Of a DNA stretch of 64,000 nt, positions 52,109-60,819 are shown piece after piece. Origin of the DNA: Dokdonia sp. 4H-3-7-5 (GTDB lineage: Bacteria; Bacteroidota; Bacteroidia; Flavobacteriales; Flavobacteriaceae); assembly GCF_000212355.1 (NCBI RefSeq), contig NC_015496.1, positions 1,116,001 to 1,180,000 of the forward strand, in the 5' to 3' direction. Under the pieces are notes generated by a model. That model searched no databases, was not told the origin of the DNA, and saw only the letters and a list, made by a program, of their open reading frames with translations. The translations under genes and the position numbers were made by a program. Numbering within the stretch: position 1 is the first letter of the stretch; each line of letters opens with the position of its first letter.

Positions 52109-53458
52109 ATGGGATTTGAACATTACGACATATTTGTTATAGGCACAGGAAGTGCGGGAAGACAGGTGGCAACACGCTGCGCAAAGGCAGGAATGAAAGT
52201 AGCCATTGCAGATAATCGTGAGTATGGCGGTACGTGTGCAAACAGAGGCTGCGATCCCAAAAAAGTATTACTCAACGCTAGCGAAATCATAGCTCGCACC
52301 TCACACATGGCAGAAGTAGGTGTAACTGAAGTCGCTACTATAAACTGGCAAGCGCTGCAACAATTCAAAGAAAAATTTGTTTCTGCAATGCCTGTAAAAA
52401 CAGAAGATTCTCTCGAACAAGCTGGGATTACCATGTATCACCAGTCTCCAGAATTTATAGAAGAAGGACTACTCATTGTAGAAGGCAAAAAGGTTACTGT
52501 AGATAAAGTGGTAATTGCTACTGGACTTATCCCAAGACCACTTCACTTTAAAGGAGCTGAGCTTTTTAAAACCTCAGACGATTTTCTTGAGCTTCCAGAG
52601 CTTCCAAAAAGTATCATCTTTGTAGGTGGAGGTTATATCGCCATGGAATTTGCACATATTGCTGCTCGGTGCGGTGTAGATGTGACTATTATAGAGCGTG
52701 GTGAACGTGTGCTAAAAATGTTTGACGAAAGTATTACGAGTTTGCTACAAGAAGCTTCAACAGATATAGGAATCAAGTTCATTTTTGAAGCAGATGTGAT
52801 AGGAGCAGAAATGCTTCAAAAAAACACACGTGTACATTATAAGCAGGACGGAAAAGAGCATAAACTAAAAGCCGAAATGGTTTTTAATACCTCTGGACGT
52901 GTTCCATCAATTGACATGCTTGCTCTTGACAAAGGGAATGTAGAAGCCACTCCGCGAGGAATCAAAGTGAATAAATACTTACAGAGTGTCTCTAACCCTA
53001 ATGTATATGCATGTGGTGATGTGGCAGATAGTGGTTCTTTACCGTTAACTCCGCTTTCAAGTTTAGAAGGAAAACATGTAGGTATGCAGCTTGCAACCGG
53101 CGAGCGCAAAGCATATACCTTTCCTGCGATTCCTACCGCGGTTTATACCACGCCACAACTCGCTACTGTAGGTATCACCGAACAACAAGCTAAAGCCGAG
53201 GGGATCGAGTATAAAGTGCTGTCAGAACATGTGCCAGATTGGTTTAGTATTAAGAGACTTAACTCGCCATATTATTGCTATAAGACATTGAAGGGCCCTA
53301 ATGATGAAATACTAGGTGCCGAGATACTCGCACCAGAAGCTAGTGAGATGATCAATTTATTTGCAATGGCAATACAGCAGAAGATGACGTGTACACAGTT
53401 TAGAGAAACCATTTTTGCATATCCTACGTTTGCTAGTGATATGCAGAGTATGGTTTAA
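52109..53458 (+). CDS. FAD-dependent pyridine nucleotide-disulfide oxidoreductase
   Basis: 449 residues. FAD motif GTGSAG (12-17), redox-active disulfide Cys43-x4-Cys48 in GGTCANRGCDPKK, the NAD(P)-binding VGGGYIAMEF region near 170, and a dimerisation domain. In glutathione and lipoamide reductases the C-terminal HPTxxE supplies a catalytic His and Glu. Here the matching segment reads YPTFASD, so the catalytic His is absent. It may use a different acceptor or be slower. One mismatch from a -7 element (TACCTTTA) just upstream. Confidence 0.88.
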   Translation: MGFEHYDIFVIGTGSAGRQVATRCAKAGMKVAIADNREYGGTCANRGCDPKKVLLNASEIIARTSHMAEVGVTEVATINWQALQQFKEKFVSAMPVKTEDSLEQAGITMYHQSPEFIEEGLLIVEGKKVTVDKVVIATGLIPRPLHFKGAELFKTSDDFLELPELPKSIIFVGGGYIAMEFAHIAARCGVDVTIIERGERVLKMFDESITSLLQEASTDIGIKFIFEADVIGAEMLQKNTRVHYKQDGKEHKLKAEMVFNTSGRVPSIDMLALDKGNVEATPRGIKVNKYLQSVSNPNVYACGDVADSGSLPLTPLSSLEGKHVGMQLATGERKAYTFPAIPTAVYTTPQLATVGITEQQAKAEGIEYKVLSEHVPDWFSIKRLNSPYYCYKTLKGPNDEILGAEILAPEASEMINLFAMAIQQKMTCTQFRETIFAYPTFASDMQSMV

Positions 53459-54255
53459 TTATCAAGAAACCGTTCCTTAAATTTTAAGTGAGGAGCGGTT
53501 TCCTTATTCTTAAAGGCGTGTAACATTGTAATTACTACTAATACTATTGCGCCTAATAATGCATAATAAGCAATGCTTTCATGCTGGTCTTTATGTCTTA
53601 TAAATATCGCCACGAGTGCCCATACAGCTACTAATGCAAACTCTCGCATATTACGCATCCACACCATAAGCACATTTATAAGTACTGCAATAGTAATCAT
53701 TACCATAGTCCACACTACTTCGTTAAGCGGTCCTCCAGTCCAACCTATACTTGCAAAGAAAGCAGAAAAGTTTGCAATGGTGGCTACTGCAATCCACCCA
53801 GAATAGATACAAATAGGCCACCACACTAGACCAATTACCTCAATAGGAGCATCCCAACGCTCCATATTAGTACGCCAGATTACAAGTAATAAACTCGATA
53901 AAATCCCTAGCATGATAAGTACAGATAATCCTACGTATTCATACGTAAAGGCAACCACCCATGCAGCATTAAGAAAATTTGCAATAGCAAACCACCAGCC
54001 AGTCTGTACAATGAAAGGAGATTCTTTTTTACTAAAGAAAGCGCGACGTATTTGAAAAAGCGAATATCCTAATAGCATTAAGAAAATGACACCCCAGATA
54101 GAAAATGCATATCCTGCTGGCGTAAATAAATTCTCATACTTATCAGATGCCTCGCCTATGGTAGTATCGTTCCAGCGCTGGGCTTGTGAAAGTCCGTTTA
54201 CAGCAAGAACCAATAACACAGAAAGAAAATTTACAATCGCATAGGTCTTTTTCAT
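53455..54255 (-). CDS. TspO/MBR-related membrane protein
   Basis: 266 residues from the ATG at 54255; an in-frame GTG two codons upstream is less likely. Eight or so hydrophobic helices; the beginning carries the NLFTPAGYAFSIWGVIFLML motif characteristic of the tryptophan-rich sensory protein group, with many Trp residues in the loops. It is longer than classical TspO (about 160 residues). Function could be tetrapyrrole or lipid related, but this is not established. Its stop overlaps that of the reductase gene by four bases. Confidence 0.78.
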   Translation of the reverse strand: MKKTYAIVNFLSVLLVLAVNGLSQAQRWNDTTIGEASDKYENLFTPAGYAFSIWGVIFLMLLGYSLFQIRRAFFSKKESPFIVQTGWWFAIANFLNAAWVVAFTYEYVGLSVLIMLGILSSLLLVIWRTNMERWDAPIEVIGLVWWPICIYSGWIAVATIANFSAFFASIGWTGGPLNEVVWTMVMITIAVLINVLMVWMRNMREFALVAVWALVAIFIRHKDQHESIAYYALLGAIVLVVITMLHAFKNKETAPHLKFKERFLDN

Positions 54256-54343
54256 AATCACTGATTTTTAGTAAAGTTACACACGCTACTAGACTATACC
54301 TCTCTTGAAAAGTGATAAAATATTCATAAAACCGAAGCTTTTC

Positions 54344-55771
54344 TTATCCTAAGATTTCGTCTGCAAATTTTTCACAAAGTCTAAGCGTATCTTGTACATC
54401 ATCAAAAGTAGTACGTGGGTTTATTAAACACATTCGCAGCACCACTTGCTTATTGAGTATCGTAGTTACTAGTTGAGCCTCACGGGATGCTGTCACCATA
54501 CCAGAAATTTTCTGATTGAGTTCATCTAGTTGCTTCTCTGTAAATTTATTTCCAATAGGGTTATACCTAAAGTTAATGATCGCGAGCGTAGCTGGCGATA
54601 CAATCTCCCACTTTTTGCTTTTACGTAGTAGCTTCTCGGTCTTTTCGGCTATTTTGATGTTATAGGTGATGGCGTTTCTAAATCCTTCTAGTCCAAATGT
54701 TTTTAAAGACATATAGAATTTAAGTGCTCTAAAACGTCTTGTTAGTTGGACACCGTGATCATAAAAATTAATCTCAGATTCATTACCTTCTATATCTCTT
54801 AAGTACTCTGGCTTCTCAACAAAAGTACTTTTCAGGTATTTGTGGTTGCGTATTAACAAGCAACCCATCTCATAAGGTTGGAAAAACCACTTGTGCGGAT
54901 CTACAGTAAGAGAATCTGCTTTAGAAATTCCTTTTAAAAGTTCCTTTCCGTTTTTTGCAAGAATCGCCGCTCCTCCATATGCTCCATCTATATGGAACCA
55001 CAGTTTCTCTTCTTTACAAATTTTTGAAATTTCTGTAAGAGGATCTACTGTTCCCGTATTTGTAGTTCCTGCGGTAGCAATTACACAAAACGGATTATAA
55101 CCTTCCAGTCTATCACGAGCGATAACACTACGAAGTTTTATAGTAGAAAATTTAAACTCAGAGTCTGTTGGTATTAATCGTATTTGATCTTTTGTAAAAC
55201 CTACAATGCGCAACGCCTTTATGTTTGACGAGTGTGCTTGATCTGAAAGGTAGATAACTGCATTTGCAAAATCTTCCCCACACATTACACGACGAGCGGT
55301 AACAATAGCAGTAAGGTTTGCCATAGATCCTCCACTTGTAAAAATCCCTCCACCTTTTTTTACTGGAAAGCCAAAAATCTTAAGTAACCAACTTATGGTT
55401 ACAATCTCTAGCTCTGCTGCAGGTGGTGATTGTGACCAGCCGCCAGAAAATATATTAAATCCTGTAGCTAGCGTGTCAGACATAGCACTTACATAGTTAC
55501 TAGGTCCAGGAACAAATGAAAACGACTTAGGATGCGTAGAAATCGCACTTTGTTTCATCACTTTTTCTATCACAAATTCAAGTACTTCTTGCGGATCTGA
55601 GGCTTTTTCTGGTGCTTCTTCTAGAAACAAAGAGTCCATTTCTTCTCGAGTTCCCGAAGCCAAAGGAAACTTACTGTTTTGTGTGTCAAAATGTTCTACT
55701 ACAGCATCTACAATACGGTATCCGTAAGCTGTCATTTCTTCTTTTGACAGTTCTAATTTGTCTTTATCCAT
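54344..55771 (-). CDS. Group II PLP-dependent decarboxylase (aspartate/diaminobutyrate-like)
   Basis: 475 residues from the ATG at 55771. Motifs: FTSGGSMANL (145-154), His181 in DQAHSSN, Asp263 in HIDGAYGGAA, and the Schiff-base Lys295 in VDPHKWFFQP (residues counted from a GTG one codon upstream). VDPHKW is closer to the aromatic/diaminobutyrate type than the DGHKMM of the 0.6 kb enzyme. Substrate cannot be told from sequence. Stand-alone gene with its own -7 element. Confidence 0.87.
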   Translation of the reverse strand: MDKDKLELSKEEMTAYGYRIVDAVVEHFDTQNSKFPLASGTREEMDSLFLEEAPEKASDPQEVLEFVIEKVMKQSAISTHPKSFSFVPGPSNYVSAMSDTLATGFNIFSGGWSQSPPAAELEIVTISWLLKIFGFPVKKGGGIFTSGGSMANLTAIVTARRVMCGEDFANAVIYLSDQAHSSNIKALRIVGFTKDQIRLIPTDSEFKFSTIKLRSVIARDRLEGYNPFCVIATAGTTNTGTVDPLTEISKICKEEKLWFHIDGAYGGAAILAKNGKELLKGISKADSLTVDPHKWFFQPYEMGCLLIRNHKYLKSTFVEKPEYLRDIEGNESEINFYDHGVQLTRRFRALKFYMSLKTFGLEGFRNAITYNIKIAEKTEKLLRKSKKWEIVSPATLAIINFRYNPIGNKFTEKQLDELNQKISGMVTASREAQLVTTILNKQVVLRMCLINPRTTFDDVQDTLRLCEKFADEILG

Positions 55772-55791
55772 CACCTGTTGTATTAATGCTG

Positions 55792-55799
55792 CAAAGTTA
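55792..55799 (-). promoter_or_regulatory. -7 element TAACTTTG for the decarboxylase
   Basis: Perfect TANNTTTG. Predicted start near 55785, leader about 14 bases. Confidence 0.55.
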
Positions 55800-55889
55800 G
55801 ACTATTGCTCAGACCATTAAAAATGTGTGCCGTGGTAATTAAAAAGAAGATTGCAGGAACTAGTATTTCCTCATGATGCTACACATCAA

Positions 55890-56522
55890 TTATGCTATTA
55901 AAATCACTTCATCTGGAGTTAGCACAAATACCTCATCACCTTTTTCTGGTTCTAGTAAATAATTACCTGTAAAAGTTCCAAAGGCAGGTAATATGAGTTG
56001 GCTTTTCTTCTTGAAAAAACAAGGCATTTTTAGCGCTTGTCTTCCCATACCCTGCAATCGAACTCCTGGATGTATGTGACCACAAAAATTATATAGCCCA
56101 TCTCGTTCTTCAGGATGGTGAGTGAGTAAAAAATTATCTATGATTCTTTCATCATAAATAGTAATCCCGAGTTTTTCAAATCGCAACGGAGAGATGATGT
56201 CATGATTTCCAATCACCAATGTGAATTTGACAGTCTGATCACTTATCCATTTTTCAAAATAAGCCCATTCTATATTAAGATCAGAATGAAATAAGTCTCC
56301 TAGAAAGCAAACCTCCTTAGGGTTGTAATAAGCAATTGCTTTATCTAACTGCTCAAAATTAGTTTGTATCGCCTTTTGAGGAACGGCACTACCATGTTTT
56401 CTAAAATGAGCTACTTTCCCAAAATGCACATCTGCAATGAGTAATATATCTTGCTCCTTCCAGTACATTGCGCCAGTAGGATGTAGTAAAAATGCATTAT
56501 TAAAAATTGTAGTTTGAGTCAC
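55890..56522 (-). CDS. pdeM: Ligase-associated endonuclease PdeM
   Basis: 210 residues. Calcineurin-like metallophosphoesterase: DVHFGKVAHFRKHG near 32, GDLFHSD, GNHD, and THHPEERDGLYNFCGHIHPG, each holding metal-ligand residues. The family is named for its association with the ligase-exonuclease-helicase set. Here it lies about 25 kb from that set, next to crtY. The start is GTG at 56522, 56 bases from the divergent crtY start. A near -7 element (TAACTTTA) lies just upstream. Confidence 0.88.
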   Translation of the reverse strand: MTQTTIFNNAFLLHPTGAMYWKEQDILLIADVHFGKVAHFRKHGSAVPQKAIQTNFEQLDKAIAYYNPKEVCFLGDLFHSDLNIEWAYFEKWISDQTVKFTLVIGNHDIISPLRFEKLGITIYDERIIDNFLLTHHPEERDGLYNFCGHIHPGVRLQGMGRQALKMPCFFKKKSQLILPAFGTFTGNYLLEPEKGDEVFVLTPDEVILIA

Positions 56523-56578
56523 ATGGTAAAGTTACAAATGACACTACTTCTTTTACAACTTCCCCGTATCTTTATCAT

Positions 56579-57727
56579 GTGCAAAATCAATACGATTATA
56601 TTATTCTAGGTGCTGGTCTTTCTGGACTAACAACAGCGCTTCGTATGGCAAGAGATACCTTTTTTAAAAATGCGTCTATTGCTATCATCGATCAAGATCT
56701 CCATAAAAAAAATGATCGCACTTGGTGTTTTTGGGAGACTACTCCAGATCTGTTTGAAAGCGTCGTTTCTTACTCTTGGCCTTCGGTATTAATTAAAGGA
56801 AATAAACAAAGTACGACCATAGACATATCTCCATATACCTACAAAAAGGTGGAGAGTGAGCAATTGTACGCTTTCGCGAAAGCAGAATTATCGCAACATA
56901 GCAATATCACGTTTATACAAGGTGAAATAACACATGTCTCTGAAAAAGAAAACGGAGCAATAGCAAAAACTGTTGATAATGAATATCATGCTACCACAAT
57001 TTTAAATAGCATTTACAAACCAAAGCAATTAGAAAATCAGCAAAAAGTTGTGGTATTACAACAGCACTTTGTAGGCTGGTTTGTAAAGACTGATAAGGCT
57101 GTTTTTAATACTAAAGTAGCAACGTACATGGATTTTAGCATACCTCAAAAAGGTAATTGCAGATTTATGTATATACTTCCTACTTCTCCTCAAGAAGCAC
57201 TTATAGAATACACGCTTTTCTCTAAAGATTTACTTCCTAAAAAAGAGTACGAAGAAGCTATAAAGGATTATTTAAATAATCTTGGAGTAACAGATTATGA
57301 AATCACAAATCGAGAATACGGGAGTATCCCTATGACCACTTATAACTTTGCTCAACACAATAGCAAGCATGTGCTACATATAGGTACTGCAGGCGGGTGG
57401 ACTAAAGCGAGTACAGGATATACATTTAAACATACCTTGAAAAAATCTGCGGCGCTTATTGATTTTTTAAAAAGTGGTAAACCTCTAAAAAATTATAGCC
57501 TTAAAAATCGCTGGACTTTTTATGATGGCGTATTGCTTGAAGTTCTTGCTGCGCACAATGAACGTGGTGCAGAGATTTTTACACGCATGTTTAAAAAAGG
57601 AAAAGCCGCACATATCTTTAGATTTCTAGATGAAGAATCATCCTATAAAGATGAGCTTGAAGTTATTTTAAGTGCGCCTAAAATTCCTTTTATAAAAGCG
57701 GCATTTAAGGTATTATTTAAAAAGTAA
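56579..57727 (+). CDS. crtY: Lycopene beta-cyclase CrtY
   Basis: 382 residues, GTG start. Flavoprotein fold with the GAGLSG dinucleotide motif (11-16), the DRTWCFWE signature (46-53) of lycopene cyclases, and KASTGYTFKHT near 280. It converts lycopene to beta-carotene, the precursor of zeaxanthin and of retinal for proteorhodopsin in marine flavobacteria. No other carotenoid gene is in the window, so it is detached from the main crt cluster. A palindrome encodes AFAKA near residue 98. Confidence 0.93.
   Translation: MQNQYDYIILGAGLSGLTTALRMARDTFFKNASIAIIDQDLHKKNDRTWCFWETTPDLFESVVSYSWPSVLIKGNKQSTTIDISPYTYKKVESEQLYAFAKAELSQHSNITFIQGEITHVSEKENGAIAKTVDNEYHATTILNSIYKPKQLENQQKVVVLQQHFVGWFVKTDKAVFNTKVATYMDFSIPQKGNCRFMYILPTSPQEALIEYTLFSKDLLPKKEYEEAIKDYLNNLGVTDYEITNREYGSIPMTTYNFAQHNSKHVLHIGTAGGWTKASTGYTFKHTLKKSAALIDFLKSGKPLKNYSLKNRWTFYDGVLLEVLAAHNERGAEIFTRMFKKGKAAHIFRFLDEESSYKDELEVILSAPKIPFIKAAFKVLFKK
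56869..56883. repeat. Dispersed palindrome CGCTTTCGCGAAAGC
   Basis: In crtY, translated AFAKA. Confidence 0.9.
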
Positions 57728-57731
57728 TAGC

Positions 57732-58409
57732 TTACTTATTTGAGAAGATGTCTACCAGGCCATCAAGTGTATCGACAGTATAATCTGGCTTTTGAGCTAG
57801 TGGATACATTTGCTTACCTGGCCTTCTTATAAACGTAGTTTGCATTCCTGCTTTTTTTGCACCAGTAATATCCCAACCGTGAGCAGCAATCATCATAGCA
57901 TCTTCTGCTTGTGCATTCATTTTTGAAAGTGCCCAACTATAAACTTCTAAGCTAGGTTTAAAAGCTCCTACAGTCTCGCAACTTAGCAAGGTGTCAAAAT
58001 TATCTTTTATTCCAGCATATGCTAACTTCTCTGCTAGTCCAGAAGTTGATGAATTTGTGAGCGCAACGAGCTTGAAGCCTTGATCCCTGAGTGCCTCTAA
58101 TGCTTGTTTTACCTCTTTATAAGGCATCAAACTTTTAAAAGGCTTAATTACCGCATCTTCAGCTTGCTCCTTTGTAATGGTAATATCATTGCCTGCGGCT
58201 ACCATTTGCAATGCTGCGACACCTATCTCGCTAAAATCTTTATAATCTCCTGTTACGTTTTCAACTAGTGAGTAATGTAATAACGTGCTGAACCATAATG
58301 GCACAAGCTCCTCTCTCCCATCTAAAACAGAAGTGATACTTTTTTTTAAAGCTGTAAGCTCTAAAAGTGTCTCGTTGACATCAAAAAATAATACGGAAGG
58401 CGTCTTCAT
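57732..58409 (-). CDS. Haloacid dehalogenase type II-like hydrolase
   Basis: 225 residues from the ATG at 58409. An upstream in-frame start overlaps the predicted -7 element and is rejected. HAD fold: nucleophile Asp in FFDVNETL near residue 9, LTNSSTSG (motif II), the motif III Lys in FKPSLEVY, and MIAAHGWDITGAKKAG. The layout is that of L-2-haloacid dehalogenase. Substrate unknown; many such proteins are general phosphatases. Confidence 0.87.
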   Translation of the reverse strand: MKTPSVLFFDVNETLLELTALKKSITSVLDGREELVPLWFSTLLHYSLVENVTGDYKDFSEIGVAALQMVAAGNDITITKEQAEDAVIKPFKSLMPYKEVKQALEALRDQGFKLVALTNSSTSGLAEKLAYAGIKDNFDTLLSCETVGAFKPSLEVYSWALSKMNAQAEDAMMIAAHGWDITGAKKAGMQTTFIRRPGKQMYPLAQKPDYTVDTLDGLVDIFSNK

Positions 58410-58424
58410 AACATTGTTTTGCTG

Positions 58425-58432
58425 CAAAGTTA
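58425..58432 (-). promoter_or_regulatory. -7 element TAACTTTG for the HAD gene
   Basis: Perfect TANNTTTG. Predicted start near 58418, giving a leader of about nine bases and deciding the start at 58409. Confidence 0.55.
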
Positions 58433-58489
58433 GTCAGTGCTTTACACAATGTATCTTAAAGAAATAGTAAGGTTATACTAAGAAAGACG

Positions 58490-59257
58490 TTAAATACCGC
58501 GTTCTTTTTGAATCTGCTCGTAAGCTTCTTGCACGTTTCTAAACTTCTCTTCTGCTCCTTTACGGTAGGCTTCATCCATGTCCATAAGTTTATCTGGGTG
58601 ATATTTTTTGGCCATGGTTCTAAAGGCTTTCTTCACCTCATCATTACTAGCAGATTTATCTATTTCAAGTATTTTATAAGCACTATCTGCTTTCTTAACA
58701 AACATGTTTTTGATACTCTCAAAATCCTGATGGTTGATTCTAAAATATCCTGCAATAGTACCCAGCACATTTACCTCTGGCTGACTTATTTGACCATCTG
58801 CTCCTGCGATGCCAAATAAGAAGTGCAAAATCTGTAATCGCACCTCATAACGCGTTCTCGCATTAAGGTATGTGCATATGTTTGATGCCGAAATCTCACG
58901 ATTTTTAATCACATCATTAAAAGTTCTAAAGGTTGCATTTGCTCGCTCCTTTCCATATGCTCTCACAAAGTAGGCTCTAGCATAGTCTAGCTCTGTCTGG
59001 CTTATTTTTCCATCTGCCTTAATCACGATAGATGCGAGTGAAAGCAAGTTAAGTTCAAAATCACCAGGCGAGACATTCTGCTGTGTGGCTTGCTCAAAAA
59101 CGTCTTTAAAGCGTTGCCCGCGAGATCCACCTTCAGATGCTCCCTTATTTGTACTCATCATCATGTCTATCGCACTACCGATAAAGTAGCCTATGACAGC
59201 GCCAAAAAACCCACGTGCCAAAAACCAACCTACTACGGCTCCTATATATTTAATCAT
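58490..59257 (-). CDS. TerB-like/DnaJ-domain membrane-anchored co-chaperone (DjlA-like)
   Basis: 255 residues. An N-terminal Gly-rich membrane segment (IGAVVGWFLARGFFGAVIGYF), a TerB-type helical domain at about 60-170 (SLASIVIKADGKISQTEL, LFGIAGADGQISQPE), and a J domain at about 190-255 with the HPDK tripeptide in KYHPDKLMDMD. The order is the same as in E. coli DjlA, which stimulates DnaK at the inner membrane. It is divergent from the bacilliredoxin gene. Confidence 0.88.
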   Translation of the reverse strand: MIKYIGAVVGWFLARGFFGAVIGYFIGSAIDMMMSTNKGASEGGSRGQRFKDVFEQATQQNVSPGDFELNLLSLASIVIKADGKISQTELDYARAYFVRAYGKERANATFRTFNDVIKNREISASNICTYLNARTRYEVRLQILHFLFGIAGADGQISQPEVNVLGTIAGYFRINHQDFESIKNMFVKKADSAYKILEIDKSASNDEVKKAFRTMAKKYHPDKLMDMDEAYRKGAEEKFRNVQEAYEQIQKERGI

Positions 59258-59283
59258 ATGTACTTTTCAATCTTTTAGAACTG

Positions 59284-59291
59284 CAAATCTA
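59284..59291 (-). promoter_or_regulatory. -7 element TAGATTTG for the TerB/DnaJ gene
   Basis: Perfect TANNTTTG followed by CAG. Predicted start near 59277, leader about 20 bases. Confidence 0.55.
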
Positions 59292-59429
59292 CGAGTTCTT
59301 AAGATTAGACGAGAGCAAATTCTGTTTGTTACGCTTTTGTGCCATAGTTACAGCTTGTTATAAAAGCGGTAGGAAATAATTGTAAGAATCTGACATATTT
59401 TCCGTCATACAAAGGAGGAACACTTTTTG

Positions 59430-59437
59430 TACCTTTG
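59430..59437 (+). promoter_or_regulatory. -7 element TACCTTTG for the bacilliredoxin gene
   Basis: Perfect TANNTTTG. Predicted start near 59444, 13 bases before the ATG at 59457. An AAGGAGG just upstream lies outside the transcript and so cannot be its ribosome site. Confidence 0.55.
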
Positions 59438-59456
59438 TTATCAAAATATATTGATT

Positions 59457-59870
59457 ATGTATCCACCAGATTTAGTAAAACCTATGCGTGAAGACCTTAC
59501 CAGAAATGGCTTCACAGAATTACATACAACAGACGACGTACACGCTGCAATGAAAAAAGAAGGAACAACCCTTATGGTTGTAAATTCTGTTTGTGGTTGT
59601 GCTGCTCGTAATGCACGTCCTGCTGCTGTACATGCTACAGCAAATGGAAAGAAGCCAGATAACTTATTTACTGTGTTTGCGGGAGTAGACGGCGAGGCAA
59701 CAGATCTTGCACGTTCTTTTATGGTACCATTTCCTCCATCAAGCCCTTCTATGGCTCTTTTTAAAGATGGCGAGTTAGTACATATGCTAGAGCGTCACCA
59801 CATTGAGGGAAGACCTGCAGAAATGATTGCAGAAAACCTTATGGATGCTTTTAACGAGCATGTTAAGTAG
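59457..59870 (+). CDS. BrxA/BrxB-type bacilliredoxin
   Basis: 137 residues from the ATG at 59457. The conserved family start MYPPDLVKPMREDLTRNGF begins there. The redox motif is Cys46-Gly-Cys48 in VCGCAAR, matching the CGC motif of bacilliredoxins, which reverse mixed disulfides between protein thiols and bacillithiol. FPPSSPSMALFKDGELVHML closes the thioredoxin-like fold. A bacillithiol system in this organism would follow if it is functional, which is inferred. Confidence 0.9.
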   Translation: MYPPDLVKPMREDLTRNGFTELHTTDDVHAAMKKEGTTLMVVNSVCGCAARNARPAAVHATANGKKPDNLFTVFAGVDGEATDLARSFMVPFPPSSPSMALFKDGELVHMLERHHIEGRPAEMIAENLMDAFNEHVK

Positions 59871-59904
59871 TCTGTAGACTTTAGTCGCTAGACGGCAATA
59901 AAAA

Positions 59905-59934
59905 ATAAGCCACTCTTTTTAGGGTGGTTTTTTT
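59905..59934 (+). terminator. Terminator after the bacilliredoxin gene
   Basis: Stem CCACTC/GGGTGG (one G-U pair), loop of six, then seven T. Confidence 0.75.
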
Positions 59935-59959
59935 ATGCGTATGAATTTTGTTTTCAGTG

Positions 59960-59972
59960 CGCTTTCGCGAAA
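59960..59972. repeat. Dispersed palindrome, partial (CGCTTTCGCGAAA), intergenic
   Basis: Between the bacilliredoxin terminator and the HD gene; right arm decayed. The gap (59871-60073) holds only this and the terminator. Confidence 0.85.
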
Positions 59973-60073
59973 AAGTAACAATTCAAACAATAAGGTTTTG
60001 CTATAGGTAACCTTGTAGGTCTGCATCAAACTGACGACATTTGAGATTATAATCTATCCCATTCCTTCTAAAG

Positions 60074-60733
60074 ATGACACACGAACACCAAGAACTCATA
60101 GACAACACTATCACCTTTGTAAAAACTACCCTTGCAAACGCCGAGGGTGGTCACGACTGGTTTCATATAGAACGGGTGTACAAAAGCGCCGTCAAGATAG
60201 CTCAAGGAGAAAAGGTAGATCCTCTTGTCGTCGCTCTTGGGGCATTATTACATGACATTGCAGATTCCAAATTTTTTAACGGTGATGAAACCATTGCTCC
60301 ACAAATGGCAACAGAGTTTCTGTTAAGTCAAAACTGTGATAGTACGGTAATTGAGCACGTCGTTCAGATTATAAAAAACATCTCCTTTAAAGGAGGAAAT
60401 AAAGCGCAAGCGTTTACATCTCCAGAGCTTGATGTTGTACAAGATGCAGATAGACTAGACGCACTAGGAGCCATAGGGATTGCACGCACCTTTAACTACG
60501 GTGGGTTTAAAAACAGAAAACTCTACGATCCAGCAATAGAACCTCAGCTAGATATGACAGTAGAGGAGTATAAAAAAAGTACCGCTCCTACCATCAATCA
60601 CTTTTATGAAAAGCTATTACTATTAAAAGACCGAATGAACACCAAAACCGGTAAGAAAATGGCAGAGAAACGTCACCAATATATGGAAGGCTTTCTAGCC
60701 CAATTTTATACCGAGTGGGAAGGATTAAAATAG
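60074..60733 (+). CDS. HD-domain phosphohydrolase
   Basis: 219 residues. HD motif ligands: HDWFHIERVYKSA near 23-35, the HD pair in ALLHDIADSKF, and the Asp in VVQDADRLDALGAIGIAR. Resembles the YedJ/uncharacterised HD hydrolase group acting on nucleotides or small phosphates. Substrate unknown. Alone between two terminators, so it is its own transcript. Confidence 0.88.
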   Translation: MTHEHQELIDNTITFVKTTLANAEGGHDWFHIERVYKSAVKIAQGEKVDPLVVALGALLHDIADSKFFNGDETIAPQMATEFLLSQNCDSTVIEHVVQIIKNISFKGGNKAQAFTSPELDVVQDADRLDALGAIGIARTFNYGGFKNRKLYDPAIEPQLDMTVEEYKKSTAPTINHFYEKLLLLKDRMNTKTGKKMAEKRHQYMEGFLAQFYTEWEGLK

Positions 60734-60750
60734 CAGATTACACCTCATTA

Positions 60751-60788
60751 AAAACCCTGAATGTCAAATGACATTCAGGGTTTTTTTA
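60751..60788. terminator. Bidirectional hairpin terminator between convergent genes
   Basis: AACCCTGAATGTC/GACATTCAGGGTT with loop AAAT, an A-run to the left and seven T to the right. Serves the HD gene and the convergent S9 peptidase gene. Confidence 0.9.
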
Positions 60789-60795
60789 TTCAAAT

Positions 60796-60808
60796 TTTCG
60801 CGAAAGCG
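60796..60808. repeat. Dispersed palindrome, partial (TTTCGCGAAAGCG), intergenic
   Basis: Left arm decayed; lies between the terminator and the S9 peptidase stop. Confidence 0.85.
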
Positions 60809-60819
60809 TAAAATATAAT

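Noticed and set aside
59412-59418. AAGGAGG as ribosome-binding site with a TTG start at 59427
   Set aside because: The -7 element lies downstream of it and the family's conserved start is MYPPDL at 59457, so the match is probably chance.
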